NCBI GenBank assembly: GCA_037954665.1
Contig: JBBMOL010000281.1
Coordinates: 434,001-498,000, forward strand
Direction: 5' to 3'
Length of the DNA stretch: 64,000 nucleotides
Source: Laguncularia racemosa
Taxonomy: Eukaryota > Streptophyta > Magnoliopsida > Myrtales > Combretaceae
In this document: piece after piece, positions 45,908 to 57,843 of the stretch
How positions within the stretch are numbered: position 1 is the first letter of the stretch
Layout: each line of letters begins with the position of its first letter
The notes under the pieces: generated by a model
Databases searched by the model: none
What the model saw: the letters and a program-made list of their open reading frames with translations, nothing else
What the model was told of the DNA's origin: nothing
Position numbers and translations under genes: made by a program

Positions 45908-46131
45908 TTGAAAGCGTTTTTAGAAGCTACAATCATATTTTAATTGCAAGGTGGAATTTGACTCCATTGCAATTCCATTTTGCCCTCACATTAATTTAGT
46001 CTTCTTCTTTGTAGTTATTTTGAAAGCATTTTTAGAAGCTACAATTGAATTTTAGTTGTAAGGTGGAATTTGATTCCATGACAATTCCATTTTGCCCTCA
46101 CATTAATTTAGTTTTCTTCATTGTAATTATT
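45908..46131. repeat. Tandem duplication, period 112 bp
   Basis: 45908-46019 and 46020-46131 match closely. Both contain tttagaagctacaat, aaggtggaatttga and ccattttgccctcacattaatttagt. Confidence 0.9.
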
Positions 46132-46132
46132 T

Positions 46133-47330
46133 TGTGTATGTGTGTGTGTGTGTATTCTGATTACTAGTATTTTGTACTTCTTTAGTTGATCTTATAATTT
46201 AAAGTATAGGAGAACTCGTTTTATGTTTGAGTTGTTTTAATGATCATTTTCTTTTATTTTCTTTTAACTTTTATTTTTCTTCTTTTGATCTTTTGCTCTT
46301 TTTCTCTTCTTATTTTACAAGGCATTTAAACAATGAATTGGAAAAATAGGAAATTTGTAAAGGGAATTTAGTGTTGGAAGTTTTTTTATAAACTGGGGAA
46401 GTTTCGATTTTCCTTACCTTTTCCTTTTTGTTTTAGTATGTACATTGTGGACAATGTACATCTTTAAGTGTGGGGAAGGAGTAGAGTGATATGGATGATT
46501 TTGGCTTTGTGAAAGAGCATGAATTTAATTTGTTTCCTTGAATTTTGGCAAATTTGTTGAGCTTAACATGAAAATTCATTTTCATTGCACATTCATATTT
46601 CAAAATTGATTTGCACACAAGGTTTAAAAGCAACTTTTTGGGATGATTTTTTTTTTTTTGTATAAATTTACTTGTTTACTGATGACTTTTTTACATTGTA
46701 CTAGAATTGATCAATGAAACCTATTTAATGTATAGTTTCCGTTATTGAAGCTTAGACTTGAGACTTGGAATTAGAAAGAATATTGACGATTGAGGGTTAG
46801 TGATTTGTATTTATAAGCTTACTATAGTGTATACTCATTCCTTAGAAATTTCTAGAACATAATAATCTTTAGTGAAAGAACAAATGATGATTGCCTCTTG
46901 AAAGTTTCCTAAAAAGTTAATAAAGTTGGAGGGTAAATAATTGGTTGATTGGAAAAAAAATTTTGAACGAAAAAAGAAAAGAAAAAGTTTAGCAATGGGC
47001 CTTATTGACTTGAGTAATTGAGCTTGAGGGGTGCCTCTTTTTAGGGGAATAACACCTCTTGACTTGAGTGATAAGCTTGTGATCATTAGCTAATGCTCAA
47101 TATATAAGTCAAGAGAAAAGTTTGAGAAAGCTAAACTAAATAAATAAATTAAGGTGGTGGATGGTTCGAAAGAGTATCTTAAAACCTAGTAACCTAATGT
47201 CATTTGGCTTGAGACTTATTAACCGATGAAACTACTTTATATATATAAAAAAACTTCTAATGAAAATTAAAACTAAGAAAATAATCAAGAGACAAGTTCA
47301 TGTAATATGCATTTAATTTAAATTATTGTG
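46133..47330 (+). mobile_element. Athila/Tat-like gypsy 3' non-coding region
   Basis: The phrase ATTGTGGACAATGTACAT..TTAAGTGTGGGGAAGG at 46445-46481 resembles the conserved block downstream of the polyprotein in Athila/Tat-type elements (GAGGACA..TAAGTGTGGGG). Around it are long T- and A-rich runs and a repeated ttgacttgagt(g/a)at(a/t)agctt phrase (47010, 47060), also common in such regions. No coding sequence remains. The borders are uncertain. Confidence 0.45.
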
Positions 47331-47339
47331 TTTAGAGAG

Positions 47340-47685
47340 ATGGAAAAGGGGAGTGTATGTAAAACCCACAAAACCTGTAGCATTTAATATCATAACAAAT
47401 AAAAAAAAAGAAATTACTAAAAGACTCAAATATTGATAACAAAAAAAAACCTAAATTAGAAGAGTAAATTCCTTGAAAAATAAATCGCAAATGATATTAG
47501 GTTAAACAATAGGATAAATTAAAATTTTAGACGTAAGATCATCATATAAAAATTCTGAGTAAATATTTACGCTTGAAATAGTTAAATTAGCTTAAAAGTA
47601 AAGTTTCGTAATAAAATACTAAAATTTCAAAATCTACAAATACCGTCATGAGCACAAAGATACATCAGGAATCTAAATCCTAACC

Positions 47686-47690
<5 letters not shown>
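47340..47690 (-). mobile_element. Reversed LTR fragment, subfamily 2
   Basis: It resembles 15900-16230: the blocks atgatattaggttaaacaatag and tagttaaattagcttaaa.gtaa(a)gtttcgtaataaaat are shared. It is only a fragment. Confidence 0.5.

Positions 47691-47733
<43 letters not shown>
47686..47733. repeat. (AAT)n microsatellite
   Basis: About 15 ATA/AAT units with one interruption (actaat at 47700). Confidence 0.95.
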
Positions 47734-47736
<3 letters not shown>

Positions 47737-49700
47737 TGCGAGCCGTGGAGGACCCAGACCACAAAAGAAAGAGAAAAAGAGAAAAGGAGGGGAGACAGAA
47801 GTGAAGGAAATAGGATGAACAGAGGAACCACGCTGAATGAGAAGAAAACGGAAAGGAAGGAAAAAAAAGAAAAACAAATAAAAAAATTCATATCTCATAT
47901 ATACGACCTCCGATTGATGATCCGAGACTACCAACGTATTCCTTAAGGTGAGTGCAACTTAACTAGACCAATTTTTCGAGAAACGAAGTTAGTTTCTAAA
48001 AGTTAGGTACAAATATCAAATAGGTGTAAAAATTAGTATTTACCCTAAAATTAGTTGTAATAACTAGAAAAAAACTAGATAGGGTAATTTAGACCATGAA
48101 TAGTATGTAATGATATATTTTTTCTAATTTTTTAGCTAAAGAAAATTTCAATCCGGAAATACCTGAATACTACTTCAACTAAAATTGAGGAAAATGAGAC
48201 CTAGGTGAGTAGGATTCTGTGACGTGTTGTATTGTGTGTATATTATTGTGTTATATGTGTCTTGTTGTGAATTCGTGTTATCGTATAACTATATATATAT
48301 ATACGTAATAGGCTGGAACGTTGTGTAGCCCTTTTCTTTGCGTGGACAACGTTCTCCGATTGCTAGCCGTGATATGAACATATGCATATATTTGTAAATG
48401 GAGGATGGCTAGACGATTTGACTATTGAACTGCTAGCTTCTCTAATTATGTGTGTGTGTATAAGGTCCTTTTGCTGGTTGCGATAGTAATAATATATACA
48501 TATATATGTGTAAATAGAGGATGGCTGGGATGTTCCCTTTCTCCCAGCTGCCGTATGGAATCATATATATATAGGTATATGTATAATGGTTTGTTAGATT
48601 GCTGGCCGAAATCACCGTGATAATATATATATATATGGATGTATCCCAATGCTAGGGGAAAATATGCTGTAAAATATGCATGTATTTGTGCACATGTTGG
48701 GTGCGTACGTAAGGGACTCCCATTGTGTTGGTGATATTATTTTATTTTATTTTTCTTTCTTTCTTTTGCTAGGTGCTATATATATATATATCTAGACGTT
48801 GGTTGTCCTGCAGAACTATGTATATATAGGGGCCGAAGAATTTGTTAGACGTGGAAGAAGGAAATGAAAATGGAAAGTACTATTGTGGTATAATATTTAC
48901 AATATATATATATAGGTATAATAGTGGTTGTGCGGTTGTGAATAAGTATACATGTGTGTGTGATGCTTGGAGGATGGAACAAACTACTAGGAAGTGGAAG
49001 CAAGCATAGGAATGTCACATTGGTATATGTTGTATGCGAGATGAGGAAAGTGGAGATGGAACTCTAATTTGAGTGGGTAGACTATAAGATGAAATGGAGG
49101 TGGGAGTTGGGATTATATTGATGTTAGTTTTCTTGTGAGCTTGTGTGAGAGGGAATTGGATGGAGGGTGGAAATCCATGAATGAGGATGTGAGAAAACAT
49201 GTATAGACATATAGGTGTTGGATCTTTTCCTTAGCGAGTGTACATGGTTTTACTAGTAGGAGTAAAGGGAGACATCATGGTATGTTCATTGTTGACAATT
49301 GTGGAGATTGATGAGGGGATTATAGACACATGTTAACATGGAAAGTGTTAGATGTAGAGGCGAGAAAGAAGGGAATCTAAGGAGTTGATTTAAGCCATAA
49401 GTATATGTGTGTATTACAAGTTGGGAAGGGGGAGTCAAGTTATTGATAACCTAAGTCCTTACCTATATAGATACATATGCTAGGTGTAAGTGAGATAGAA
49501 GAATAGGATGTCAGAATTGATATAAGCCATAGTCATATAGAGTATATAGGATCAGGGGAAAAAGTTACTCGTAGTCGACTATGAACCATAACCACAAATC
49601 CTTACATTGCAAAATGTAATTATAAAGGAGGGATGGTGATACAAGATAAGGGCAAGAAGTCCCAAATGTTCCAAAGTAGATCATAGATTATTATACTCCC
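47734..49700 (+). other. Region upstream of gypsy gag, with diverged repeats and TA runs
   Basis: A purine-rich stretch (47757-47880) is followed by AT-rich DNA. At 48290-48960 come four or five loosely repeated units of 90-125 bp, each containing an (AT)n run, a tgtaaat(g/a)gaggatggct or similar phrase and gctagcc/gctggcc. Splice-donor-like ggtgagt phrases at 47947 and 48203 recall LTR R/U5 regions. This may be the decayed 5' LTR and gag of the element that continues at 49720, but I could not match it to the 3' LTR. Confidence 0.3.
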
Positions 49701-49719
49701 TTCTTTATAGATTAGACTA

Positions 49720-50642
49720 ATGCCTTTAGCACTTCCTGTAGCAGCGCCTACCATCAAATGCACCATGTGTTATGGGCCTCATGAATTAAGAGAATGTAAA
49801 TGGCTAGAGGGTGCATGTTTCTCTTGTGGGAACATAGGACATATCAGCATGCACTGTAATGAAAGGTTAGTTTCGCTAGTATTCTACTACGTGTATAAGT
49901 AGAGGGGACACAAAGCAGCTGACTATCCTCAAGGGAAAGTAGGAAATTAGATAGCCCTAGCTCCATAGGCAGCAAGACCTTTAGTACGGGCATAGGCAGG
50001 GGGCCCAAATAACGGGTTCCCACTAAAGTGCTCACAATTTAGCAACAGTAGCACCAAGACCTCCTTGATATGGATACCATTGCAAGTATGCTTCAAGTAC
50101 ACACCTGTAACACTTATGTGTTATTTGATATTGGTACTTGTATTTCTTGTAGTTTAAATCATTTGTGCATGAATGTGTATTGGAAATTGAATGCATAGAT
50201 GACCAATTGGCTATTAGTACTCCTTTGGGACTTAGAGGGAAGATAGATAGAATCTGTCGAAGAGTGAGAATAGAGATACAAGGTAGGGTGATGCCATCAA
50301 ATCTCTTGATTTTGGAGATAGTGGAGTTTGACATTATATTGGGAGTCAATTGGTTGTCAGAATACCATGCCACCATTGACTATCATAATATGGTGGTACA
50401 CTTCAATATACCTAGGGAAGATTATTTTGAGTATAAGTTGGATGCTTAAAGACCAGTAGGATTACCTACTTATGAGTTGTGGTGAAGGAATATTTTGGCA
50501 ACTCCGACTATTGAAGCTAATGAAGAAATGAAGCTAGAAATAGTGTCAATAGTGAGAGAATTTCAAGATGTATTTCCAAAAGACCTTCTTAGTTTACCCC
50601 TAACTAAGGATATCGAGTTTAACATTGATTTAGTATAGGGTA
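49720..50642 (+). pseudogene. Ty3/gypsy Gag zinc knuckle and protease (forward element, left part)
   Basis: 49720-49902 is open and contains a CCHC knuckle, CFSCGNIGHISMHC (about 49815-49858), the end of Gag. 50110-50160 reads TYVLFDIGTCISC, a protease active-site segment with D-I-G in place of D-S/T-G. 50165-50449 is open and gives the usual following protease region with FDIILGVNWLSEYHATIDY. The start of the RT linker (DIEFNIDLV at 50611-50637) is then interrupted at 50648. Several stops show it is dead. It continues after 55053. Confidence 0.75.
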
Positions 50643-50647
50643 AGGTA

Positions 50648-51435
50648 TGAACCCGCTAACTCGTGATGAAATCTGAAACCTAGATTTGACAATCTCACAA
50701 CCTAGAATTCTATCAAGAACGAATAGAACCGCAACTCGTTGTCCATATAGGAGACAAGAACCTTGGTATAGGTGTTAACGCCATAATCGATTATGGAAGG
50801 ATCGATTGATAAGTTGAAGGTGAAAGCCACGGATTCACAACCTGGTAAGTTCAATAGTTTGTTTAAGAACCTAAGAGAAATTCACTATCAGAATATGAAT
50901 AAACTTTCAAAGATGCTTACAATGATTGTATGGTGACTATTTATAGTCCCATAAAAATGAAGAAACAAAATGTCATACAAAACCTTAACTCGATTAAGGG
51001 AAAACAAGCAAACTCAGTGGCCTAAAATAATCCAAGGCCGGCCTACATTTTCTCTTAAGCCGACACTTAAAGCTAGCTTTCTCCTCTTTCAACGCTGGAC
51101 ACTTAGGCCGTTTCAATGTGGCCACATAGGCTGGTGGCTTTCACCACCAAGGTAGGCAACTTTTACTACCAAAGCCGGCAACCTTCCTTAGTTTTAGGCT
51201 AGTGGCCTTTACCAATCTTCTGTGATCACCACATCTGTGATCCGCACTTCAAGTAGGTTCACAATCCTTAGTTCCTTTTGACTTAAATGTGCATGATTCT
51301 CTTCTTCTTACAATACTGACTAAACCACTGAATGTTTCCTTAAGTCTCTTAGCTTTAGCTCGTGTCAACGGTCCAACCGACACTTCAAGTGGATCCGCGC
51401 TCCTTTAATCAATCCTTTTAACTTGATCTCTATCA
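50648..51435 (-). mobile_element. 3' LTR of the deleted gypsy element
   Basis: In element orientation it begins TGATAGAGATCAAG and ends GCGGGTTCA. It matches 54219-55048 along its length, for example in the caatctcacaa.ctagaattctatcaagaa block. It is shorter than its partner mainly because of a gap near 51050-51130. Confidence 0.85.
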
Positions 51436-51448
51436 TTCCCCTCCTCTT
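51436..51448 (-). other. Polypurine tract of the deleted gypsy element
   Basis: On the minus strand AAGAGGAGGGGAA directly precedes the LTR start TGATAGAG. Confidence 0.8.
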
Positions 51449-51964
51449 GAAAGGATTTGTCCTCAAATCGTCACTTGCATCATTATGACTTAAATCAGTA
51501 ACATTAAAAGTAGCACTAACTTGATACTCACTTGGTAATTCCAGTTTGTAACCATTGTCATTAATGCACTCAAGGACTCGAAATGAACCATCACCTCTTG
51601 GAAGCAACTTTGAACGTCTTTGCTCAGGAAACCTTTCTTTACGCATGTGCAACTGGACCCACTCTCTTGGTTAAAAAACAATTTGACGTCACCCCTTGTT
51701 GGCTTGTTTTGCATATTGCTCCGTTCTTCTCTCAATATTGATCTTGGCTTTTTCATGAATTTGCTTAACAAATTCAACATTCTTTTTGCCATCTAAATTA
51801 ACATGTTCAGACATAGGTAAAGGAGTTAAATCCAATGGGATCAAAGAATTAAAACCATATACATCCTCAAAAGATCTCTTTATTCCTGAGAATAAAGCAT
51901 TCTTAACCTCACTTGTCCTCGCATTAAAAATTTCTTTCCCCTCTGTTTTTCTCTCATCATTCAA
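51449..51964 (-). pseudogene. Integrase C-terminal region of the deleted gypsy element
   Basis: Two open pieces on the minus strand (51964-51689 and 51652-51365, with a frame break between) give the end of gypsy integrase. They contain VYGFNSLIPLDLTPLP, then HEKAKINIERRTEQYAKQ, the RKERFPEQRRSKLLPRGDG segment and YQVSATFNVTDLS. Sequence upstream jumps straight to protease, so the integrase zinc-binding and catalytic core are absent. Confidence 0.8.
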
Positions 51965-52015
51965 TTTTCTCCCTTTCTTTTCTCTTTCCTTTAGCTCATA
52001 CTCTCTCTTTCTTTC

Positions 52016-52597
52016 TTATGCAACAATGCTTAGTTTATTTTTATTAGTCACACTCTTTTGTTCATTCTCTCTTTGTAACCTCACTTGATCCTCATAAATC
52101 TCATTGGGTGTCAGAGGACAAAAAATAACAAGTTTCTGATCATGTACAAAAGAGTACTTGTTGGTGAATCCATCATGCTTCACCTGCCTATCAAATTTCC
52201 ATGGCCTCCCTAACAATAAGTTTGCAGTTTACATTGAAACTAAATCACATAGAACTTCATCCCTATACTTTCCAATGCTAAAAGAAACCAACACCTATTT
52301 TGTCACTATCACTTCTCCATTATTATTTAGCCATTGCAATTTATAAGGACGGGGATGCTTACTTGTGGGAAGCCCCAATTTCTCCACCATGGTCATGCTA
52401 GCAACATTTGTACAACTCCCACCGTCAGTAATCACACAACATACCTTGTCCTTCACATGGTACCTAGTGTGAAATATGTTCTCCTGTTGCACATTTTCCT
52501 CTCCTTTTGTCTGCATGCTCAAAACCCTCCTAGTTACCAACAACTCTCCCTGAACAACATACTCCTCCCCATCATCATCATCCTCCAATGATGGCAT
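52016..52597 (-). pseudogene. Protease region of the deleted gypsy element
   Basis: The minus-strand piece 52597-52295 holds VITDGGSCTNVASMTMVEKL and HPRPYKLQWLNNNGEV, and 52216-52016 continues with LGRPWKFDRQVKHDGFTN. This is the protease-linker segment of a common plant gypsy group, with D-G-G where retropepsins have D-S/T-G. The two pieces are split by stops. Confidence 0.75.
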
Positions 52598-52667
52598 GGA
52601 ATCTTGATTTGATTCATTGTCCGTCTCAATCTCTCCATCATCCTACATTACCGTGATTCTTTTGTTC

Positions 52668-53733
52668 GAACATTGACTAGCTATGTGACCCTTGCCCTAA
52701 CATTTAAAACACTTAATATCATGATTCCTATTAGAAGAAGAATCGGGTTCACCTCTATTCCCATGAGATGCCAATTTTGATTTTTGTTTTGGCATTAGTT
52801 TGGAGTAGGGCTATTTCTCCTCCTTCTTCTATGTTTCAACTCTCCAATTGAGGAACTTAGTGTTGCACGTGTGGTGCTACTACCCTTCCACTTGAGTTGC
52901 TTCTTAACTTTAATAGCCATATGCACCATGTCCTCCAATTCAATGTAATGTTGCAACTCCACCACATTCTAAATTTCCTTATTCAATCTAGCTAAGAACC
53001 TTGCCATAATCGCCTCTCAGTCCTCCTCAATATTAACCCAAATCATGATAACCTCTATCTCCTTATGATATTCCTCCATACTACAATTGCCTTGCTTAAG
53101 GGTTTGTAATTTGTTGTATAATTCCCTATAGTAGTATGTAGCCACAAATCGCTTCCTTATGAACCTCTTCATCTCCTCCCATGTCTCTATTGGTGGCTCC
53201 CCATTCCTCGTTCTATTCAATAACAACTGATCCCACCAAACAATTGAATAATCTGAGAACTCAATGGCAACGAGCTTCACCTTCTTGGCTTCAGAATAAT
53301 AGTGGCATTCAAAAATCAACTCTAGCTTCTTCTCCCACTTTAAATACACTTCAGGGTCATTATTCCCTTGAAAGGAAAGGATTTTCATTTTTATATTCCC
53401 TAAGTTGTTATCTTCCTCATTCCTAGCTCCTTTATTCCTCCTATAACCCACAATTGAATCTTGATCAGAGTCATCCACAAATCCTTCCCTAGCCTACGTC
53501 CTACACAAATCTTCTTCCATTCGCACTATCCTTATTGGCATTTTATCCCTCCTACGTCCTACAGAAGCAATCTGTGACTGCTCAAAGTTATGCTTTATCT
53601 GCTCATGAACATGATCCATTTCCACTTTAAATATCCTTTTCATCTCAGTAGTTAGAGCTTCCATGATCAATTTTGTATCAATTTTCCCCATCACACATTC
53701 AGGAGAATTTTTGTTTGACATATTGCTGCACAA
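52668..53733 (-). pseudogene. Gag of the deleted gypsy element, with zinc knuckle
   Basis: Read on the minus strand it begins at 53733 with MCSNMSNKNSPECVMGKID. A TAG at about 53494 ends the first 79 codons. The next piece (53478-53017) contains the retrotransposon Gag core: FQGNNDPEVYLKWEKKLELI, then WWDQLL, WEEMKRFIRKRFV and LKQGNCSMEEYH. A zinc knuckle at about 52716-52668 reads CFKC-stop-GKGHIASQC, so it too is broken by a stop. The product would have formed the virus-like particle. Confidence 0.8.
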
Positions 53734-54218
53734 ACAATATTAGAAGTAATAAAAATAAGAAACCTCACAAATCAATAACTCACATGTTTCACTCAAATTG
53801 CTCAAGTGTTCTCACCAACCTTAACCCACTAAAAATTCCTCTTTTGCTTCTTTTGGAACTAACAATCCAATCGAAGTTGTTCTTGTAGAAATCCACCTAA
53901 ACTCTCTAAACAACTGTTTCATAGCACATTTTGACAAGATTCAATGAAAGGCTTAGAACTTTATGAAGGATTGCCACAAACTTGAAAGTAACAATTTCGT
54001 GAGACTTTTTTTTTTTTTTTTAATTCTTGAGAAAGGAAGTTTGTATGATTCCTTTCAAAAACTAATAGCAATTGAATTGAACTCTAACTTGCATATTGAA
54101 TTCAAAGGAATATATATATATATTTAATTTATTCAAACCCTAGATCTAAGAACAAGTAATTGAAATGACAAGGATAGGTGATCTTGACAAACCTGATTGC
54201 TCTAATACTAAACTGGTA

Positions 54219-55048
54219 CGAACCTCGCTAACCCGTGATGAAACCCAAAACCTAGATTTGACAATCTCACAAACTAGAATTCTATCAAGAATGAATGGAA
54301 CCGCGACTCATAGTCTATATAAGAGACAAGAACCTTGGTGTAGGTGTTAACGCCACAATCGATTATGGAAGGATCGATTGACAAGTTGGAGGTAAATGCC
54401 ACAAATTCATAACTCGATAAGTTCAATAGTTCATTTAAGAACCTAGAAGAAATTCACTCTCAGAATATGAATAAACTTTCAAAGATGCTTACAATGAGTG
54501 TATGGTGACTATTTATAGTCCCATAAAAATGAAGAAACAAATCGACATACAAAACCCTAACTCGACTAAGGTAAAACAAGCAAAGTCGATGGCCTAAAAT
54601 AATCTAAAGCCGGCCTACATTTTCTCCTAAGCCAGCACTCAAAGTCAGTGACTTCATCAAAGCCGACCTTCTCTTTTTTCAATATCGATGACTTAGGTCG
54701 GCGACCTTCTTTCAACACCTGCCACATAAGTTAGCAGCCTTCTTTCAATGCCGGCCACATAGGTTGATGGCTTTCACCACTAAGGCTGGCGACCTTCCTT
54801 GGTTTTAGGCTGGCGGCCTTTACCAATCTTCCTTGATCTCCACATTCGTGATTCATACTTCAAGTAGGTTTACAATCCTTAGTTTCTCTTGACTCAAATG
54901 TGCATGATTCTCCTCTTCTTGCACTACTTTGACTAATCTATTGAGTGCTTCCTTAAGTTTCTTAGCTTTAGCTTATGTCAACGGTCTAACTGGCACTTCA
55001 AGTGGATCTATGCTCCTTTGATCAATCCTCCTAGCTTAATCTCCATCA
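54219..55048 (-). mobile_element. 5' LTR of the deleted gypsy element
   Basis: In element orientation it begins TGATGGAGATTAAG and ends at the primer-site region near 54219 (the terminal CA is mutated). It pairs with 50648-51435. Confidence 0.85.
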
Positions 55049-55053
55049 AGGTA

Positions 55054-57830
55054 TTATACGAATATTAAAACTAGTATATAGAATGGTGCCAGTTGAACTA
55101 GAAGAGTAGAGGAAATAGTTGTAGGACCTACAAGATAAAGGTTTTATAAGACTTAGTATATCTCTTTAGGGTACAATAGTTCTTTTTATCAAGAAGAAGG
55201 ATGGAAGTATGAGATTGTGCATCAACTACATAGAGTTGAGCTAGGTCACCATTACGAACAAATATCTTCTTCCCAAGATAGATGACTTGTTTGATCAGCT
55301 TCAAGGAGCTTAGGTATTCTATAAAATAGACCTGAGATCAAGAAGCTACCAACTGAGAGTTAAGGAAGATGACATGCAGAAGACAACGTTTAGGACCTAA
55401 TACGGGCATTTGGGATTGTTGGTGATGCCTTTTAGGGTTGACCAATGCACTTGCAGCATTTTAATTGTCTTCATTGATGATATTTTGATATACTCCAAGA
55501 GCAATGAAGAACATGAAGAAAATTTGAGATTAGTGTTGGACAAGTTACAAGAAGAAAAAATGTATGCTAAATTTAAGAAGCATAAATTTTGGCTGGAATA
55601 GGTGGTTTTCATGGGTTATATAGTTAACAATGACGGAATATCTATAGACTCAGAAAAGGTGAGAGCTATAGTAGATTGGCCTAGATTGAAGACAGTAATA
55701 GATATAAGAAGCTTCTTAGGTTTAGTAGGTTACTGTAGAAGGTTTGTAGAGAGATTTTCCAAAATATCAACTCCTCTCACTAGGTAAACACAAAAGAATG
55801 TGGAGTTTGAGTAGGATGATAACTGTAAAGCAAGTTTCCAAGAACTTAAGGAGAACTGTGTTAGTACCAATTTTAGCACTATCCAAGAGTGGAGAAAAAT
55901 TTGCTGTTTATAGTGATGCCACAACCCAAAGATTAGGATGTGTTTTAATGTAAGGTAGATAAGTTGTAGCATATGCATCTCACCAACTAAAGCTATATGA
56001 GAAGGATCCCTCAACACATGATTTGGAGTTAGCAATAGTGGTACTAGCCCTAAAACTATGGAGGCGCTACTATATGGAGAGCGATGCATGATTTCTATTG
56101 ATCATAGGAGCTTGAAATACACCTTTAGATAGAAGGAGCTAAGCATGAGATAGAGGAGATGGTTGGAATTAATCAAGGATTATGACTTGGAAATCTAGTA
56201 TCATTTAGGAAAAGCCAATGTGGTGGAAGATGTCCTTAACAAAAAGAAATAAGGTAATGTCATTACTCTCATCACTTCACAGCACGGGTTGTTGGATGAC
56301 ATGCGTAAAATGGAATCAAATATTTTAATTCAAGAAGTGGGAGCAAAGATGACCACTTTATGCATTCAACTAACTTTAGTAGATAGAATCAAGACTGTAT
56401 AAATAGAAGATAAAGATATTTAAGAGATCAAGAGTAGGTTGGAATAGGGCAAGGCTCCTAAATTTAACATGGACTTAGATGGGATCTTAAGATATAGAGC
56501 AAGATTGTGCATGCCGGGGAATGTAGAAATAAAGAAGGAAATAATGAAAGAGGCACACTAATTAGCTTATACAATTCATATCGAGAGCACCAAAATGTAC
56601 AAAGACTTAAAGAGTCATTATTGGTGGAAGAATATGAAAAGGGAGATAGCTGAGTATGTAGCAAGATGCTTTACTTGCTAGCAGATCAAAATTGAACATT
56701 AGAAGCCAGTTGGAGAATTACAGCCTCTTTTAGTACTAGAGTGGAAATGGTAACATGTGATAATGGATTTTATTACGACCCTTTCAAATACTAAAGAGAA
56801 GCAAGATGTAGTTTGGGTAATAGTAGACTGGTTAACAAAGTCTGCTCACTTTCTACCTATTAGAGTGAGATGCAAACTAGAGAAATTGGCCTAGATATAT
56901 ATAAGAGATAGTAAGATTACATAGAGTGTTAGTAACCATAACCTCTAATGGAAATACATGGTTTGTAAGCAAATTTTGGAATAGCTTATATAAAGCTTCG
57001 GGCACAAAACTGCAATTCAACACTATATACCATCTTTAGATGGATGGACAATATAAGATGACTATTTAGATTCTAGAAGATTTTCTTATAGCCTGTGCAC
57101 TAGATTTTAGAGGTAACTGGAATGAGCACATATCTTTGGTTGAGTTTTCCTATAACAATAGCTATCAAGTAGCCATCTAAATAGCTCCTTATGAAGCTTT
57201 ATATGGAAGAAAATGCAAATCCCCATCACACTAAGATAAAGTAGGGAAAAGACAAATGATGGGACTAGAATTGGCCTAGGAGGTGGTGGATAAAGTAAAA
57301 TTGACAAAGTATAGGATATAGGTAGCTTAGAGTCGACAAAAGAGTTATGTTGATAAGAGAAGATGCCCCTTGAAATTAAAGGTAGAAGATAAAGTACTAT
57401 TAAAAGTTTTTCCAACAAAAGGAGTTATTAGGTTTGGTTTGATAGGAAAGCTAAACTTGAGATATGTGGGCCCATTTGAAATTCTGGAAAGAGTAGGTAT
57501 GTGGCTTATAGGTTGGCTCTCCCACCAAGTTTAGCTAGGGTACATGATGTATTTCATGTATCAATGTTGAGGAAATTTCTACCAAACTCAAATCAAAAAG
57601 TGGCTTTAGAGCCTTTAAACGTATAACCAAACTCATCCTCTATTTAAAAATCGATTAGGATTGTGGATGTAAAGGAACAAGTCGTAAGGAGGAGAGTAAT
57701 TCCCTATGTTAAAATAAAATGGACAAATTAGACAGAACGTGAAGCAACGTGGGAATTAGAAGATGGTATGAGAAGGAAATATCTAGATTACTTTTAGAAT
57801 CAAGTAACTTTCATGGATGAAAGTATTTAT
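55054..57830 (+). pseudogene. Ty3/gypsy reverse transcriptase, RNase H, integrase (forward element, right part)
   Basis: This continues the frame broken at 50648. The RT part has MVPVELEE (about 55085-55110), IVFIDDILIYS at 55463-55500 with both aspartates, and FMGYIVNNDGISIDSEKVRAI at 55604 on. There is a deletion between the MPFRVDQ segment and the active site. RNase H reads FAVYSDATTQRLGCVL (about 55900) and THDLELAIVVLALK (about 56015). The integrase zinc-binding region is near 56480-56700 (HYWWKNMKREIAEYVARCFTC). The core has VWVIVDWLTKSAHFLPIRV near 56812-56870. The C-terminal part ends with EREATWELEDGMRRKY near 57735. Many TAG/TAA stops are present, mostly at former CAG/CAA/TGG codons. 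Confidence 0.8.
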
Positions 57831-57843
57831 AAGGGGGGGAAAA
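57831..57843 (+). other. Polypurine tract of the forward gypsy element
   Basis: AAGGGGGGGAAAA lies directly before the 3' LTR start. Confidence 0.8.

Larger units (their letters stand above)
50648..55048 (-). mobile_element. Complete but internally deleted Ty3/gypsy element with both LTRs
   Basis: The LTRs are 50648-51435 (788 bp) and 54219-55048 (830 bp). They are direct copies with numerous differences. AGGTA flanks the element on both sides (50643-50647 and 55049-55053), proving insertion into the gypsy pol around it. Read on the minus strand the order is LTR, primer-site-like tagtattagagc (54200-54212), gag, zinc knuckle, protease, integrase C-terminus, polypurine tract, LTR. RT, RNase H and the integrase core are missing, so it could only have moved with help. 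Confidence 0.9.
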
